From: JBBROS01 sp965213855
GTDB taxonomy: Bacteria > Pseudomonadota > Alphaproteobacteria > Acetobacterales > Acetobacteraceae
DNA: 64,000 nucleotides
NCBI GenBank assembly: GCA_965213855.1
Contig: CBDCAA010000007.1
Coordinates: forward strand, 1,240,001 to 1,304,000
Reading direction: 5' to 3'
The position numbers were made by a program, and so were the translations under genes. Within the stretch, counting starts at the first letter, position 1. Each line of letters begins with the position of its first letter. Under the pieces are notes generated by a model. The model was not told where the DNA came from, did no database searches, and saw nothing but the letters and a program-made list of their open reading frames with translations. Of this stretch, positions 7,762 through 15,998 are shown one piece after another.

Positions 7762-8694
7762 ATGGCCAGGAAAGCGTCCGAGCGCAAACGCGACGTCTCC
7801 ACGAGACCGGCGGCATCCGGGGCGGAATGGATGACAGCGGAAGAGCTGCGTAGGACGGTCAAGGGGCATTACGGCACCCGTACGTTGATGTTCGACAAGG
7901 ATTTCGCGACAGCCCTGCTGGAGATGAACACCGGCAACCGGCGCATCAACAAACGCAAGCTGGCGCAGCTGTCCGCACAAATGTCCTTGGGCCAGTTCGA
8001 GAACACGGGTGAGCCCATCATCGTCGCCAGGGAAGGCGTCATCAACAACGGGCAGCACCGGCTGATGGCCGTCATCGACGCGGACGCGGTGGTCGACATG
8101 GACGTCCGGTTCGGTATCCCGCGGAGGGTGTTCACGAAAACCGACACGGGAACGCCAAGATCCGCAGGCGACGTCCTCACGATCGGCGGCGTTGTCCAGG
8201 GCTCGCAGATATCGTCGGCGTTGAGGCTGCTCCTGCTCTACGAGAAGGGATTGCCGGACGCGATCCGCACGTTCGTCAGCAACGACGAGATCAACACGGC
8301 CCTGGGCCGGTTCTCCGGCCTCGTGGAAGTCGGCGAGAAGATGCACGGCATGGCCTTCCCCAAGGCGGTCAGGAGCACGCCCCTGCTTGCGGCGGCCTAC
8401 CTCGCCAGCCGCTCGCCCGGAGGCGACAAGCTCGATTCCTGGTTGCAGATTCTCGCCACGGGCCTGGATGCCGGGCGGGACGATCCGGCCTACCAGCTCA
8501 GGGAAAAACTCGTGCGCGGCATCGACGCGCCGATCGGGACCAGGGAAGGCCAGATTGAGCGCTTCGCGCTCATGATAAAATCGTGGAACCTGCACCAGGC
8601 GGGCAAGAGGGTGCAGGCACGGGAGCTCAGGTGGAGGCCAGACGGCAGGCGTCCCGAGCCTTTCCCGAAGGTGGACGGCGTCGACCTCGGCTGA
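7762..8694 (+). CDS. ParB-like / GQHR-motif protein of phage-associated type, function unknown
   Basis: A soluble protein of 310 residues starting at ATG 7762 behind GGGAGG. The centre has EPIIVAREGVINNGQHRLMA, then FTKTDTGTPRSAGDVL. The NGQHRL core with a downstream TDTG.(K/R)(S/T)AGDVL segment resembles ParB-like proteins found in phages, prophages and plasmids, where the GQHR loop is the presumed nucleotide or catalytic site. The C-terminal half is helical and has no recognised domain. It is a single-gene unit with its own AT-rich leader and a palindrome, between genes of metabolic type, which suggests a stray phage or plasmid cargo gene. The biochemical role is unknown. Confidence 0.55.
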   Translation: MARKASERKRDVSTRPAASGAEWMTAEELRRTVKGHYGTRTLMFDKDFATALLEMNTGNRRINKRKLAQLSAQMSLGQFENTGEPIIVAREGVINNGQHRLMAVIDADAVVDMDVRFGIPRRVFTKTDTGTPRSAGDVLTIGGVVQGSQISSALRLLLLYEKGLPDAIRTFVSNDEINTALGRFSGLVEVGEKMHGMAFPKAVRSTPLLAAAYLASRSPGGDKLDSWLQILATGLDAGRDDPAYQLREKLVRGIDAPIGTREGQIERFALMIKSWNLHQAGKRVQARELRWRPDGRRPEPFPKVDGVDLG

Positions 8695-8866
8695 GACGTA
8701 GTCGGCCGCCGGTGTGACTGCCCGGGTGGCCGGATGGTCGGTAGCCGAGACCCCGCATACCACTCCCGCGCAAACGCCCCAAACGCTCCCCGGGACAGGA
8801 TCCTAGTCTAGCGCGGGCGCCGCTTCCGCCGCCTGCCGGTGCGATCGGCGTCTCAGACCGGGGTGG

Positions 8867-9481
8867 GTGCGAGTGGCTCGTGGCGAGGGGATCACAGGGC
8901 AGTCGGAGACCAAGCGCGAGATATTGGGTGCCGCGGGACTGCGTTTCGTGCTCGACGGGTTCAGGGGGGCCACCGTCGATGCGATCTCGCTCGCGGCCGG
9001 GGTGACGAAACGGACGTTCTACTATCATTTCCGAAGCAAGGACGACCTGATAGCCGCCTACCTCGGCGGCTGCGGGCAGGCGCTCGTGGAGGAGTTCGCT
9101 TCGTGGCTGCCGGATCACGGAGGCACGCTCGAGACGGTGGTCCGCCGTCCCTTCGAGCGCCTGGCGGAAATCGGGAGCGAGCCGCGTTGGCGGGGCCATG
9201 GTATCGCGCGGGCCGCTTTCGACCTCGCGGGGATGCCCGGCCATCCTGCCAGGGCTGCGCTCCTGTCGCTCGCCACCGCCCGCCTGGAACTCTTGTCCGA
9301 CGCCCTGCACCGGGCCGGGGCGCCCGCGCCCCGGATCATGGCGCGGGACATGCTCGTCCTGTTCGACGGCGCCTCGCTCCAGATGGCCATCTTCCATGAC
9401 CCCGATCGCGCCTTGCAGGCGGCCGAGGCCGCATCGTCCTTCCTGTTGCAAGGCGCGGGATGGCTCCCGTGCGCGGCTTGA
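8867..9481 (+). CDS. TetR-family transcriptional regulator
   Basis: About 204 residues from a GTG at 8867 (a GTG at 8873 is an alternative). The N-terminal helix-turn-helix reads SETKREILGAAGLRFVLDGF, then DAISLAAGVTKRTFYYHFRS, which is a textbook TetR DNA-binding domain. The C-terminal ligand domain is alpha-helical and less conserved. It heads a rightward run of small genes (9561, 10208, 10687) that it may control by repression; no clear operator palindrome was found. Confidence 0.85.
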   Translation: MRVARGEGITGQSETKREILGAAGLRFVLDGFRGATVDAISLAAGVTKRTFYYHFRSKDDLIAAYLGGCGQALVEEFASWLPDHGGTLETVVRRPFERLAEIGSEPRWRGHGIARAAFDLAGMPGHPARAALLSLATARLELLSDALHRAGAPAPRIMARDMLVLFDGASLQMAIFHDPDRALQAAEAASSFLLQGAGWLPCAA

Positions 9482-9560
9482 CAAGCTCTGGCGTCCGCTC
9501 CGCAGACACTTCTCCTGCCAAGGGACGGATCCGGAGAGGGGCAGAAGAAGGGACAGGCAT

Positions 9561-10091
9561 ATGAATGGCTCCACAATGATAGATGCGCTCGGGGCCGTAG
9601 CGCCGCCGCTTCCCGAAAACGGCGGCAGCATGCTGTTCGCGCAGTTCATCGGGGAATGGGACGTGGTGGTGACCTACCACCGGGACGGCAACACGGAGAG
9701 GCGCCGGGGCGAATGGCTCTTCGGGTGGATACTGGACGGCATGGCGATCCAGGACGTCTGGCGTGTCCCGTCCAGGGCCGAAAGCGCGAGCAGCGGCGCA
9801 GGTATCCACGGTTACGGGACGACCGTGCGTTTCTACGACCCGGCGATCGCGGCCTGGCGCTCGACATGGCACGGCCTGGCCAAAGGCGAGGTCATACCGT
9901 TCATCGGCCGCGAGGCCGGGACCGAGATCCATCTCGAAGACCGCACGGCCGCGCCGGTCGTCCGGAGGTGGGCTTTCTCCGCGATCGCCGCGGACACCTT
10001 CCACTGGAGAAACGAGCTCTCGTCAGACGGCGGCGCGACCTGGCTCCTGGAGCAGGAGATGGATGCGGTCCGGAGGGGCCGGAACGGGTGA
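9561..10091 (+). CDS. conserved hypothetical protein, probable beta-barrel
   Basis: A 176-residue protein from ATG 9561. The pattern FIGEWDVVVTYHRDGNTERR, then GEWLFGWILDGMAIQDVWRV, and later FYDPAIAAWRSTWHG is that of a widespread family of small proteins of DUF1579-like or lipocalin-like character with a repeated strand-Trp-Gly theme. No signal peptide or catalytic motif is visible. It follows the TetR gene in the same direction and precedes a NIPSNAP gene, so it is probably co-regulated. The function is unknown. Confidence 0.55.
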   Translation: MNGSTMIDALGAVAPPLPENGGSMLFAQFIGEWDVVVTYHRDGNTERRRGEWLFGWILDGMAIQDVWRVPSRAESASSGAGIHGYGTTVRFYDPAIAAWRSTWHGLAKGEVIPFIGREAGTEIHLEDRTAAPVVRRWAFSAIAADTFHWRNELSSDGGATWLLEQEMDAVRRGRNG

Positions 10092-10207
10092 CCGGACAGT
10101 GCGGCGACGAAGAGGCGGGCGCGCGGCCTTGTCCTTCGGCCGCCACCGAAGCATCCGCCAGGCAGCATCGGCTAACACGGCATGGCCGACACCCGGAGGG
10201 CGACGCC

Positions 10208-10537
10208 GTGATCACCTGCTTCATCAGATACGAGATAGATCCATTCAAAGTAGACGCCTTCGAGGAGTACGCCCGCAATTGGGGCCAGGCGATACCCCGA
10301 TGCGGAGCAGACCTGATCGGCTATTACGCCCCCCACGAGGGTTCGGCGACCACCGCATACGCCGTGTATGGCGTGGAGAGCCTGGCAGCCTACGAGGCTT
10401 ACCGCTCGAGGTTGAGGGAGCACCCGCTCGGTCGCGCGAACTACGAGTTCTCGAAGCGGGAACAATTCATCCGCAAGGAGGAACGCATGTTCCTCCGCCT
10501 GGCCTCGTCGCCGCATGCGCCGCTGGTGAGACGCTGA
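10208..10537 (+). CDS. NIPSNAP-family protein
   Basis: A 109-residue ferredoxin-like alpha/beta-barrel protein starting at GTG 10208. ITCFIRYEIDPFKVDAFEEY with the following WGQAIPRCGADLIGYYAPHE is the NIPSNAP signature: a first beta strand, a helix with F..Y...W, and a glycine-rich turn. The family is often encoded next to catabolic or oxidative genes and its role is poorly known. It sits in the rightward TetR-led cluster. Confidence 0.75.
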   Translation: MITCFIRYEIDPFKVDAFEEYARNWGQAIPRCGADLIGYYAPHEGSATTAYAVYGVESLAAYEAYRSRLREHPLGRANYEFSKREQFIRKEERMFLRLASSPHAPLVRR

Positions 10538-10686
10538 CGGCAGGTCCGCGGCCCGGGGCGCCCGCTGACGTGCGGTGACCGGCATGGCGCAGGTCGCCAT
10601 TGCACGATCTCCCCAGGCGGTCCTGCCGGGGCACGCCTATGTTTCACGTGCCCGGCAAAACACTTCGCCGGCTCCAGGGAAACCTC

Positions 10687-10884
10687 ATGCCGCAACCTCC
10701 GGACGGCCTGCCCAGATACCGCCTCCTGACGGGGGCGGACGACGCCGCATTTTGCCACCGCGTCGCCGAGGCTATCGGCCTGGGCTACAGACTGCATGCC
10801 GCTCCGGTCATGGCGTTCGACGGAGCGAGGATCGTCGTGGGACAGGCGCTGATCTGGCCCGACCGAGGGGGCGATATCACCTGA
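10687..10884 (+). CDS. DUF1737 small protein
   Basis: A 65-residue protein from ATG 10687. PRYRLLTGADDAAFCHRVAE and GYRLHAAPVMAFDGARIVVG match the small DUF1737 fold, found alone or fused to other proteins. A start at ATG 10639 would add 16 residues that do not fit the family. It is the last gene of the rightward cluster and ends three bases before the stop of the opposing DUF2066-like gene. Confidence 0.65.
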   Translation: MPQPPDGLPRYRLLTGADDAAFCHRVAEAIGLGYRLHAAPVMAFDGARIVVGQALIWPDRGGDIT

Positions 10885-10887
10885 GGC

Positions 10888-11808
10888 CTACTCCGGCCCG
10901 GAGAGCGCCGCGGCTGCCCCGCCCACCCCGGAGCGGAACGCCTCGTCGAAGGACACCCCGCTGATGCTCCAAGCACGCTCCGTCCCTTCGCGGTTCAAAC
11001 GCCACTCGGCGTTCCAGCCGAAATCCGCATCGCTCCATCTCAACATCCCGCTCAGGACGACCACCTTGCCGGTCCCACCGGACACCTTGAGCGACCCGGG
11101 ATCGGGTGCGGCACCTGTCGACGCCTCCGTCTGCCGCTCCGTCAACAAGGACACGCGCATTCCGTACGCATCGCCCGCGGCCAGGAGCGCACGCCTCTGC
11201 CTCTCGCCCGGCAGACCGTCGGCGGTCAGTCTGAAACGTTCCGCGCCCTTGGACACCTGAACGGCGGCAAGCAGCGTCGGCCTGTCCAACCAGGGTTTCA
11301 GTCCGGCGGCGGCCAACTCCGCCCGCAGTCCTTCGGGATCGACATGGGCGACTAGATCGAACGGGCGGTCGCGCGATCCCTGCTCGTCGTGGCGCGGGAT
11401 GTCCGTCATGCGGTCGAGGTAGACGATGTCCTCGACAAGCCGGTCGGCGTGCCCGGCGATCTCGACGACACGGGCATCGTCACCGGGCAGGGGTTTGCCC
11501 GTGACCTTGACGACGACGTTCCTCACGCACCGCTCGAGCGCCGCTGGCCTCTCGCGCATGTCGGTCCCGGTGACGACGACGCGGCACGAGAACAGGCCGG
11601 AGGCATCCTGCGCAGCCGCAGGTTTCCCGTTCAGCAAGCAGACGAGGATGAGCCCGAGTGTCGCCGAGCAGGCCGGGACCCGCCCCGTTCCGGCTGCGCG
11701 CCGTTCGGGGACGTCTCCCCGGCCCGCCGATCCGCGGCCCTCCGCTTGCAGAGGCGGCCTGAACTCATGAACGGCCATCCTTCGGGCCGATGCGGGGTTC
11801 CACGACAT
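10888..11808 (-). CDS. exported DUF2066-like protein (paralogue 1)
   Basis: About 306 residues from ATG 11808, preceded by GAGGAG nine bases upstream. A basic N-region and hydrophobic stretch (SATLGLILVCLLNGKPAAAQ) look like a signal peptide, so the protein is probably periplasmic. The mature part has VVVTGTDMRERPAALERC, VVVKVTGKPLPGDD and near the end WSISGVSFDEAFRSGV. The VKVTG.P....D segment is the start of DUF2066. The protein at 45187-46029 shares the TGTDMRxRPA, VKVTG and GVSFDEAF blocks, so the two are paralogues. Function is unknown. Confidence 0.6.
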   Translation of the reverse strand: MSWNPASARRMAVHEFRPPLQAEGRGSAGRGDVPERRAAGTGRVPACSATLGLILVCLLNGKPAAAQDASGLFSCRVVVTGTDMRERPAALERCVRNVVVKVTGKPLPGDDARVVEIAGHADRLVEDIVYLDRMTDIPRHDEQGSRDRPFDLVAHVDPEGLRAELAAAGLKPWLDRPTLLAAVQVSKGAERFRLTADGLPGERQRRALLAAGDAYGMRVSLLTERQTEASTGAAPDPGSLKVSGGTGKVVVLSGMLRWSDADFGWNAEWRLNREGTERAWSISGVSFDEAFRSGVGGAAAALSGPE

Positions 11809-11834
11809 CCAGCTAATCTCCTCGGGCGGTGTCG

Positions 11835-11890
11835 TCCGATGCCGGGCACCATCCTTTAGTGTCCCGCATCGGATAGTGTCCCGCATCGGA
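11835..11890 (-). repeat. 17-bp tandem repeat plus inverted copy, possible operator
   Basis: TAGTGTCCCGCATCGGA occurs twice back to back (11857-11873 and 11874-11890). An imperfect inverted copy (14 of 17 positions) lies at 11835-11851. All three are 27 to 82 bases upstream of the leftward start at 11808, which is where repressor or activator sites would be. Confidence 0.5.
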
Positions 11891-11952
11891 CGGGGTGCTC
11901 GTCGGGTGGGACGGCGATCCAGGATCGTCCGCCATTCGGTCGCGGGTCGGGC

Positions 11953-13218
11953 TCACGCCGCCAATGACCCGGGCCGGAGCGGCGTCTGCCGGTTCGTCGC
12001 CTGCCCCCAGGGCCATTGCAGCAGGGCGGCGGTCGCGCCCACCGCCAGTAGGGACATCCAAGCGAGGTCATAGGACCCTGTGACGTCCAGGGCGACGCCG
12101 CCCAGCCACGATCCGGCGAAGCTGCCCAGTTGGTGACTGAAGAAGATGAAGCCGAACAGGGCGTTGAAGTGGCGGAGCCCGAACATCCGGCCGATGAGGC
12201 CCCCCACGAGCGGGGCGACGCTCAGCCACATGAGGCCCATCGCCGCCGCGAACAGCAGCGTGCTGGGCACGGTCACCGGAAGCAGTAGGTAGACGAGGAC
12301 GGCAAGTGTCCGGAACAGGTAGGTCAGGGAGAGCAGCTTCGCCTGGCTGAAGCGTGCGCCCAGGTGTCCCATCGCGTATGACCCGAAGGCGTTGCAGAGC
12401 CCGATCACCCCCAGCGCCGTGGCGCCGACACCCGCGGGTATCCCGCATAGCGCGAGGTAGCGCGGCAGGTGCGTGGTTATGAACGCGAGCTGGAAGCCGC
12501 AGGCGAAGAAGGCCACAGTCATGGCCAGGAACCGGCCGTTTCGGATCGCCGCCGCCATCGTGGGCCGCAACCCTTCCGCGGGCAGCGCGACAGGTCCGGC
12601 GGCAGGCACCCCGGTCCGGGTGCCGAAGCCGAGCGAGAGCGCGCCCATGCAGGCGGCGAACACGACGAAGGCTGCCAGCGCGCCCCGCCACCCGTGATCC
12701 CGGATGAGGCCCTGGGTCAGCGGCGCCAGGGCCAACGTGCCGAGCGACGCGGCGGCCGAGACCATGCCGGTGACCTGGCTGCGGCGTTCCGGAGGTGCGG
12801 AACGGGACACCGTGCCGAGCAGGACGCCAAACCCGGTTCCCGCCACCCCGATCCCGACGAGGACACCTCCGCCCAGCACGAGGCCGACGAAGGGGTCGCG
12901 TGCCGTCGCCATGAGGGCCAGTCCCGCCATGTAGACCGCCGAACTCCCGACCAGCACCGGCCGGGCCCCGAAACGGTCTCCCAACGCCCCGAGAAAAGGC
13001 TGGCTGATGCCCCAGACCAGGTTCTGGGCCGCCATCGCGAAGCCGAACGTGGCGGCCGACGCCCCGAGGTCGGCGACGACCGGCCCGAGGAACAGGCCGA
13101 AGCACTGCCGCAGCCCCATCGAGATCGCCATGATCGACGCGGCCAGGATGACCAGCGCCCGACCCTGGCCGCGGGCGGGCCGCGACGGTTCAGGGACGTC
13201 CCTCTGTGACTGCGCCAT
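11953..13218 (-). CDS. MFS transporter
   Basis: A 421-residue inner-membrane transporter from ATG 13218 with GGAGG upstream. About twelve hydrophobic segments are visible, with the loop-2 motif as FLGALGDRFGARPVLVGSS and a start reading SIMAISMGLRQCFGLFLGPV, like the monocarboxylate/oxalate-type MFS branch. It is 104 bases downstream of the enolase-superfamily gene and transcribed with it, so it may import that enzyme's sugar-acid or aromatic substrate. Substrate identity is inference. Confidence 0.85.
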   Translation of the reverse strand: MAQSQRDVPEPSRPARGQGRALVILAASIMAISMGLRQCFGLFLGPVVADLGASAATFGFAMAAQNLVWGISQPFLGALGDRFGARPVLVGSSAVYMAGLALMATARDPFVGLVLGGGVLVGIGVAGTGFGVLLGTVSRSAPPERRSQVTGMVSAAASLGTLALAPLTQGLIRDHGWRGALAAFVVFAACMGALSLGFGTRTGVPAAGPVALPAEGLRPTMAAAIRNGRFLAMTVAFFACGFQLAFITTHLPRYLALCGIPAGVGATALGVIGLCNAFGSYAMGHLGARFSQAKLLSLTYLFRTLAVLVYLLLPVTVPSTLLFAAAMGLMWLSVAPLVGGLIGRMFGLRHFNALFGFIFFSHQLGSFAGSWLGGVALDVTGSYDLAWMSLLAVGATAALLQWPWGQATNRQTPLRPGSLAA

Positions 13219-13322
13219 GTTCCCTCCGCATTCCCTTACACACCGAGAGGCTAGTCGCGCGCCGCCAAGACGGCGCACCGGAGAAACCGCAGGTCGGTGC
13301 TGCGGCCGCTCCGGGGCCTGTC

Positions 13323-14420
13323 TCAGCCGACCCCGTAACGCTGCACGGCCTCCTCGTCCCACTCGAGCCCCGCCCCGGGGCCCCGGTGGGGGAGGACGGA
13401 ACCGCCCTCCAGTCCGGGGCTTCCCTGCGCCAGGATCGGCGCGGCCAGATCCAGGTACTCGAGGAAGTGCCGCCCCGGCGTCGCGGCCATCACCTGGGTG
13501 CTGAACTCGATGAACAGATGGCTCGAGACGGGAATGCCGCTTCCCCGGGCCAACGCCACGGACTCCATCCAGCCGGTCACGCCTCCGATCTTCATGAGAT
13601 CGGGCATGAGGAAGTCGGATCCCGCCGCGCTGAGCGACCGGGCGACTTCTTCGGGTCCCCAGAAATTCTCGCCGACCTGTATGGGTGTCGCGAGGGCCCG
13701 GGCGACCTCGGCATGCCCGGCGTAGTCGTCGGCACGGACCGGCTCCTCGATCCAGACCAGGCCATGGTCGTCCAGGACCCTGCCGCGGCGGACCGCCTCC
13801 GCCACCGTGAGCGCCTGGTTGTAATCCACCATAAGCCCGGTCGCCGGACCGATGGCGTCGCGGACGGCGCCGATCACCGCAAGCTCCTGCTCCAGCCCGG
13901 CATGGCCGATCTTCACCTTCACCGTGTCGAAACCCGCCGCCACGGCCGCGGCGGCCTCCGCGGCCAGCTCGGAGGGCGAGAGGCCCCGCAACGAGGCGTA
14001 AGCGCGGATGCGTTCGTCGCCGGTCGCACCCAGCGCCCGTGCCAACGACACGCCCAGCGACCTCGCATGCGCATCCCACGCCGCCATGTCGACCGCCGAG
14101 AGGGCCAGGCCCACCAGGCCCTGCGGCCCGAGCAGGCGGAACTGCCGCGCCAGGATGCGTCTCAGCTCGAGCGGGGCAAGCGGCCGGTCGCGCAGCATCG
14201 GTTCGAGGCTCGCGACCAGGCTGGCCGTGGGCCCAAGGGCGGCGACCGTGTAAGTGAACACGTAGGCCGATCCCACGATCCCCTCGTCGGTCCACAGATC
14301 CACCAACACGAGCGGCGCGGAGCGGACAGCACCTGCCGCGGTCTGGACAGGTGGCTCGATAGGCACGTTGACCGTCCTGACCCGCAGCCCCGTGACTTTC
14401 AGCAGCGGCCTTCCCGACAT
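13323..14420 (-). CDS. mandelate racemase/muconate-lactonizing enzyme family (enolase superfamily)
   Basis: A 365-residue enzyme from ATG 14420. The capping domain is followed by the barrel with the KxK general base (DTVKVKIG), metal ligands in GLMVDYNQALT, VWIEEPV and IQVGENFWG, and a His-containing SSHLFIEFS loop. This places it in the mandelate-racemase-like subgroup, which abstracts a proton alpha to a carboxylate. It starts six bases after the stop of the exported DUF4865-like gene and precedes an MFS gene, forming a small leftward operon for a hydroxy- or sugar-acid. The exact substrate is unknown. Confidence 0.85.
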   Translation of the reverse strand: MSGRPLLKVTGLRVRTVNVPIEPPVQTAAGAVRSAPLVLVDLWTDEGIVGSAYVFTYTVAALGPTASLVASLEPMLRDRPLAPLELRRILARQFRLLGPQGLVGLALSAVDMAAWDAHARSLGVSLARALGATGDERIRAYASLRGLSPSELAAEAAAAVAAGFDTVKVKIGHAGLEQELAVIGAVRDAIGPATGLMVDYNQALTVAEAVRRGRVLDDHGLVWIEEPVRADDYAGHAEVARALATPIQVGENFWGPEEVARSLSAAGSDFLMPDLMKIGGVTGWMESVALARGSGIPVSSHLFIEFSTQVMAATPGRHFLEYLDLAAPILAQGSPGLEGGSVLPHRGPGAGLEWDEEAVQRYGVG

Positions 14421-14425
14421 GGCGA

Positions 14426-15034
14426 TCACGCGGCCCCGCCCAGGGCTAGGTAGGCCACCTCGAACACCTGCCCCGGCATCCGCGCGTAGGCAAGCGTGCT
14501 GCGGGTGCCATCGGCCGGATCCAGCCAGGAGATACCGGGCGTCGCTGGCTCTCCCGGGACGAGGGTGACGGCCTGGGTCTCGATCGAGGGCTGCGTGACC
14601 AAGCTGGGCAGGACAAGTTGCACGCGCGGGCGGCCGAATGCCTTCACCTGCCGCTCGAACTCGGGCGACCCGAGATAGCTGGCCGCGTACCCGGGCGTGC
14701 TCCAGAGGACCAGGGCATTCAGCGAAGGTGAGGCCTCGTCCAGGAGATAGAACTTGAAGATGATCCCGGGATAGCCGTCGAAGCTCGGGCCGAGGCGGGC
14801 GGCGCGCTCGCGTGCCGGGGAAAGCGCTCCGGGTCCCTCGAGCGCGAAGCCGCAACGCATGATCAGCCGTGCAGACTGAGTTCCGGCGGCAGAACCCGCG
14901 GCGGCGTGCCCGCGCACGGCGAAGCCGCCCATGCCCGCTGCGCCGACAGTGGCAAGCAGGGCACCGGTCGCTGCCGACCGCCTCGTGAGCCCGACCCGGA
15001 CAGCCTTCTCTGCACTACGCCCGCCTTCGGTCAT
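14426..15034 (-). CDS. exported DUF4865-like protein with possible Tat signal
   Basis: About 202 residues from ATG 15034 with GGGGGAG upstream. The N-terminus (LTRRSAATGALLATVGAAGM, then a GHAAAG cleavage region) looks like a Tat or Sec leader. The mature part (SFDGYPGIIFKFYLLDEASP; PEFERQVKAFGRPRVQLVLP) resembles DUF4865 proteins, whose family members have a FPGLG.K.Y..RE and a FGRP.V pattern. It heads the three-gene leftward operon. The role is unknown. Confidence 0.5.
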   Translation of the reverse strand: MTEGGRSAEKAVRVGLTRRSAATGALLATVGAAGMGGFAVRGHAAAGSAAGTQSARLIMRCGFALEGPGALSPARERAARLGPSFDGYPGIIFKFYLLDEASPSLNALVLWSTPGYAASYLGSPEFERQVKAFGRPRVQLVLPSLVTQPSIETQAVTLVPGEPATPGISWLDPADGTRSTLAYARMPGQVFEVAYLALGGAA

Positions 15035-15281
15035 GATGGCCGCTCCCCCAGTTGCTTTGAGCCTCCGTCCGGTGCCGAGGCTGGTTCGCCCCTCGGCGGT
15101 CCGACCGAGGCCGACGCCTCGAACTAAACGGATCGCACGCCCCGACCGGAGAGGCATGTCCGCAGGGTGGTGCCGCACAAACCGATGTTGAGGTTAGCGG
15201 GCCCACTGGTAGCATCGGATGCACGCTGGCCGGGCAAACTCGGAAACCGGGTGAGTTGGGTGACACGAGACTGGAGACGAA

Positions 15282-15486
15282 ATGCCCATTGACCGTCACC
15301 ACAACGGCGGCCCGGCTCTCGAGCAGGATGACCGGGAGTCTCATCGTGGCTGTTCTGCTGGCGGCAGGCATACGGGAGCGCCTGGAAGACGCCGCCGCGC
15401 GAGATCGCGCTCGCGCGGCTGGCCGGGCCAAGGCGTTGGGCATGAGCTGCCGCGAATACACTTTGGAGATCCTGGAGCGCGGCTGA
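15282..15486 (+). pseudogene. small HHNGGP-type hypothetical protein, apparent frameshift
   Basis: ATG 15282 opens MPIDRHHNGGPALEQDD, a start seen in many small alphaproteobacterial hypothetical proteins. The expected continuation GSLIVAVLLAAGIRERLEDA to SCREYTLEILERG is present only in another frame, from about 15337 to the stop at 15484-15486. A single indel near 15335 would restore a protein of about 67 residues. A longer single-frame alternative starts at 15256 but lacks the HHNGGP start. Confidence 0.4.
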
Positions 15487-15540
15487 TACCTGTGACGCGC
15501 TCTATCCCTCGCCTTGCTTCGCGCTGCATCAACTGGGCTA

Positions 15541-15948
15541 TCATTTGCCTGCGAGATGCGACGGGACTGCGTCGGCATACTGGGCGACACCCCGGCCGAA
15601 CGACCAGTTCTCGCGTGCCAGTTCGACGAGGTTGACGAACACGTCGTCCTCGGAGAGGCCATGGTCATCGGCAAGGCCGGCAGCCAGGGCCTTGAACAAG
15701 CCCTTCTTCTGTTCGACCGTCCTTCCGGTCGCCATGAAGACCTGGATGAAGACGACCTCGTCGGTCCTGGCCATTCCGAGATATCCCGGGTCGTAGATCA
15801 GGTCCTCGCCGTGGGTGGTCAACACTTGAAAGCGATCCCCGACCGGCACCCCCAGCGCGGAAACAAGCGCGCGGTGGATGGTGTCGGCAATCGCGCGGCG
15901 GACTGCTGCGGGGCGCTCGGGCTTAAACGATATACGGACGAATGGCAC
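15541..15948 (-). CDS. tautomerase-family protein (catalytic Pro-1)
   Basis: I chose the GTG at 15948 because it gives M-P-F-V-R-I-S-F: tautomerases need the proline right after the initiator as N-terminal catalytic base. The 135-residue protein has the doubled 4-oxalocrotonate tautomerase fold (IADTIHRALVSALGVP; TVEQKKGLFKALAAGLADD). Members isomerise or dehalogenate small keto/enol acids. It lies 50 bases downstream of a second tautomerase-like gene, so they are probably co-transcribed. Confidence 0.8.
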   Translation of the reverse strand: MPFVRISFKPERPAAVRRAIADTIHRALVSALGVPVGDRFQVLTTHGEDLIYDPGYLGMARTDEVVFIQVFMATGRTVEQKKGLFKALAAGLADDHGLSEDDVFVNLVELARENWSFGRGVAQYADAVPSHLAGK

Positions 15949-15998
15949 GGATTGCCTCACTGGCGAATGGGTTGGCGCAAAGCTCTATCGACGGGCGG

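Noticed and set aside
7585..8694. A 369-residue start at 7585 for the ParB-like protein.
   Set aside because: The ATG at 7762 has a well-placed GGGAGG and an AT-rich leader upstream; the extra residues are GC-rich noise from the MaoC end.
9336..10004. Minus-strand open frame opposite the 9561 gene.
   Set aside because: It is a shadow of the TetR and hypothetical genes with no ribosome binding site or family features.
11857..11890. Possible minimal CRISPR repeat.
   Set aside because: The two 17-bp units are directly adjacent without spacers and no cas gene is present.
11953..14295. A single 780-residue minus-strand protein spanning two genes.
   Set aside because: The MFS protein begins at ATG 13218 with its own GGAGG; the part upstream is an out-of-frame reading of the enolase-superfamily gene.
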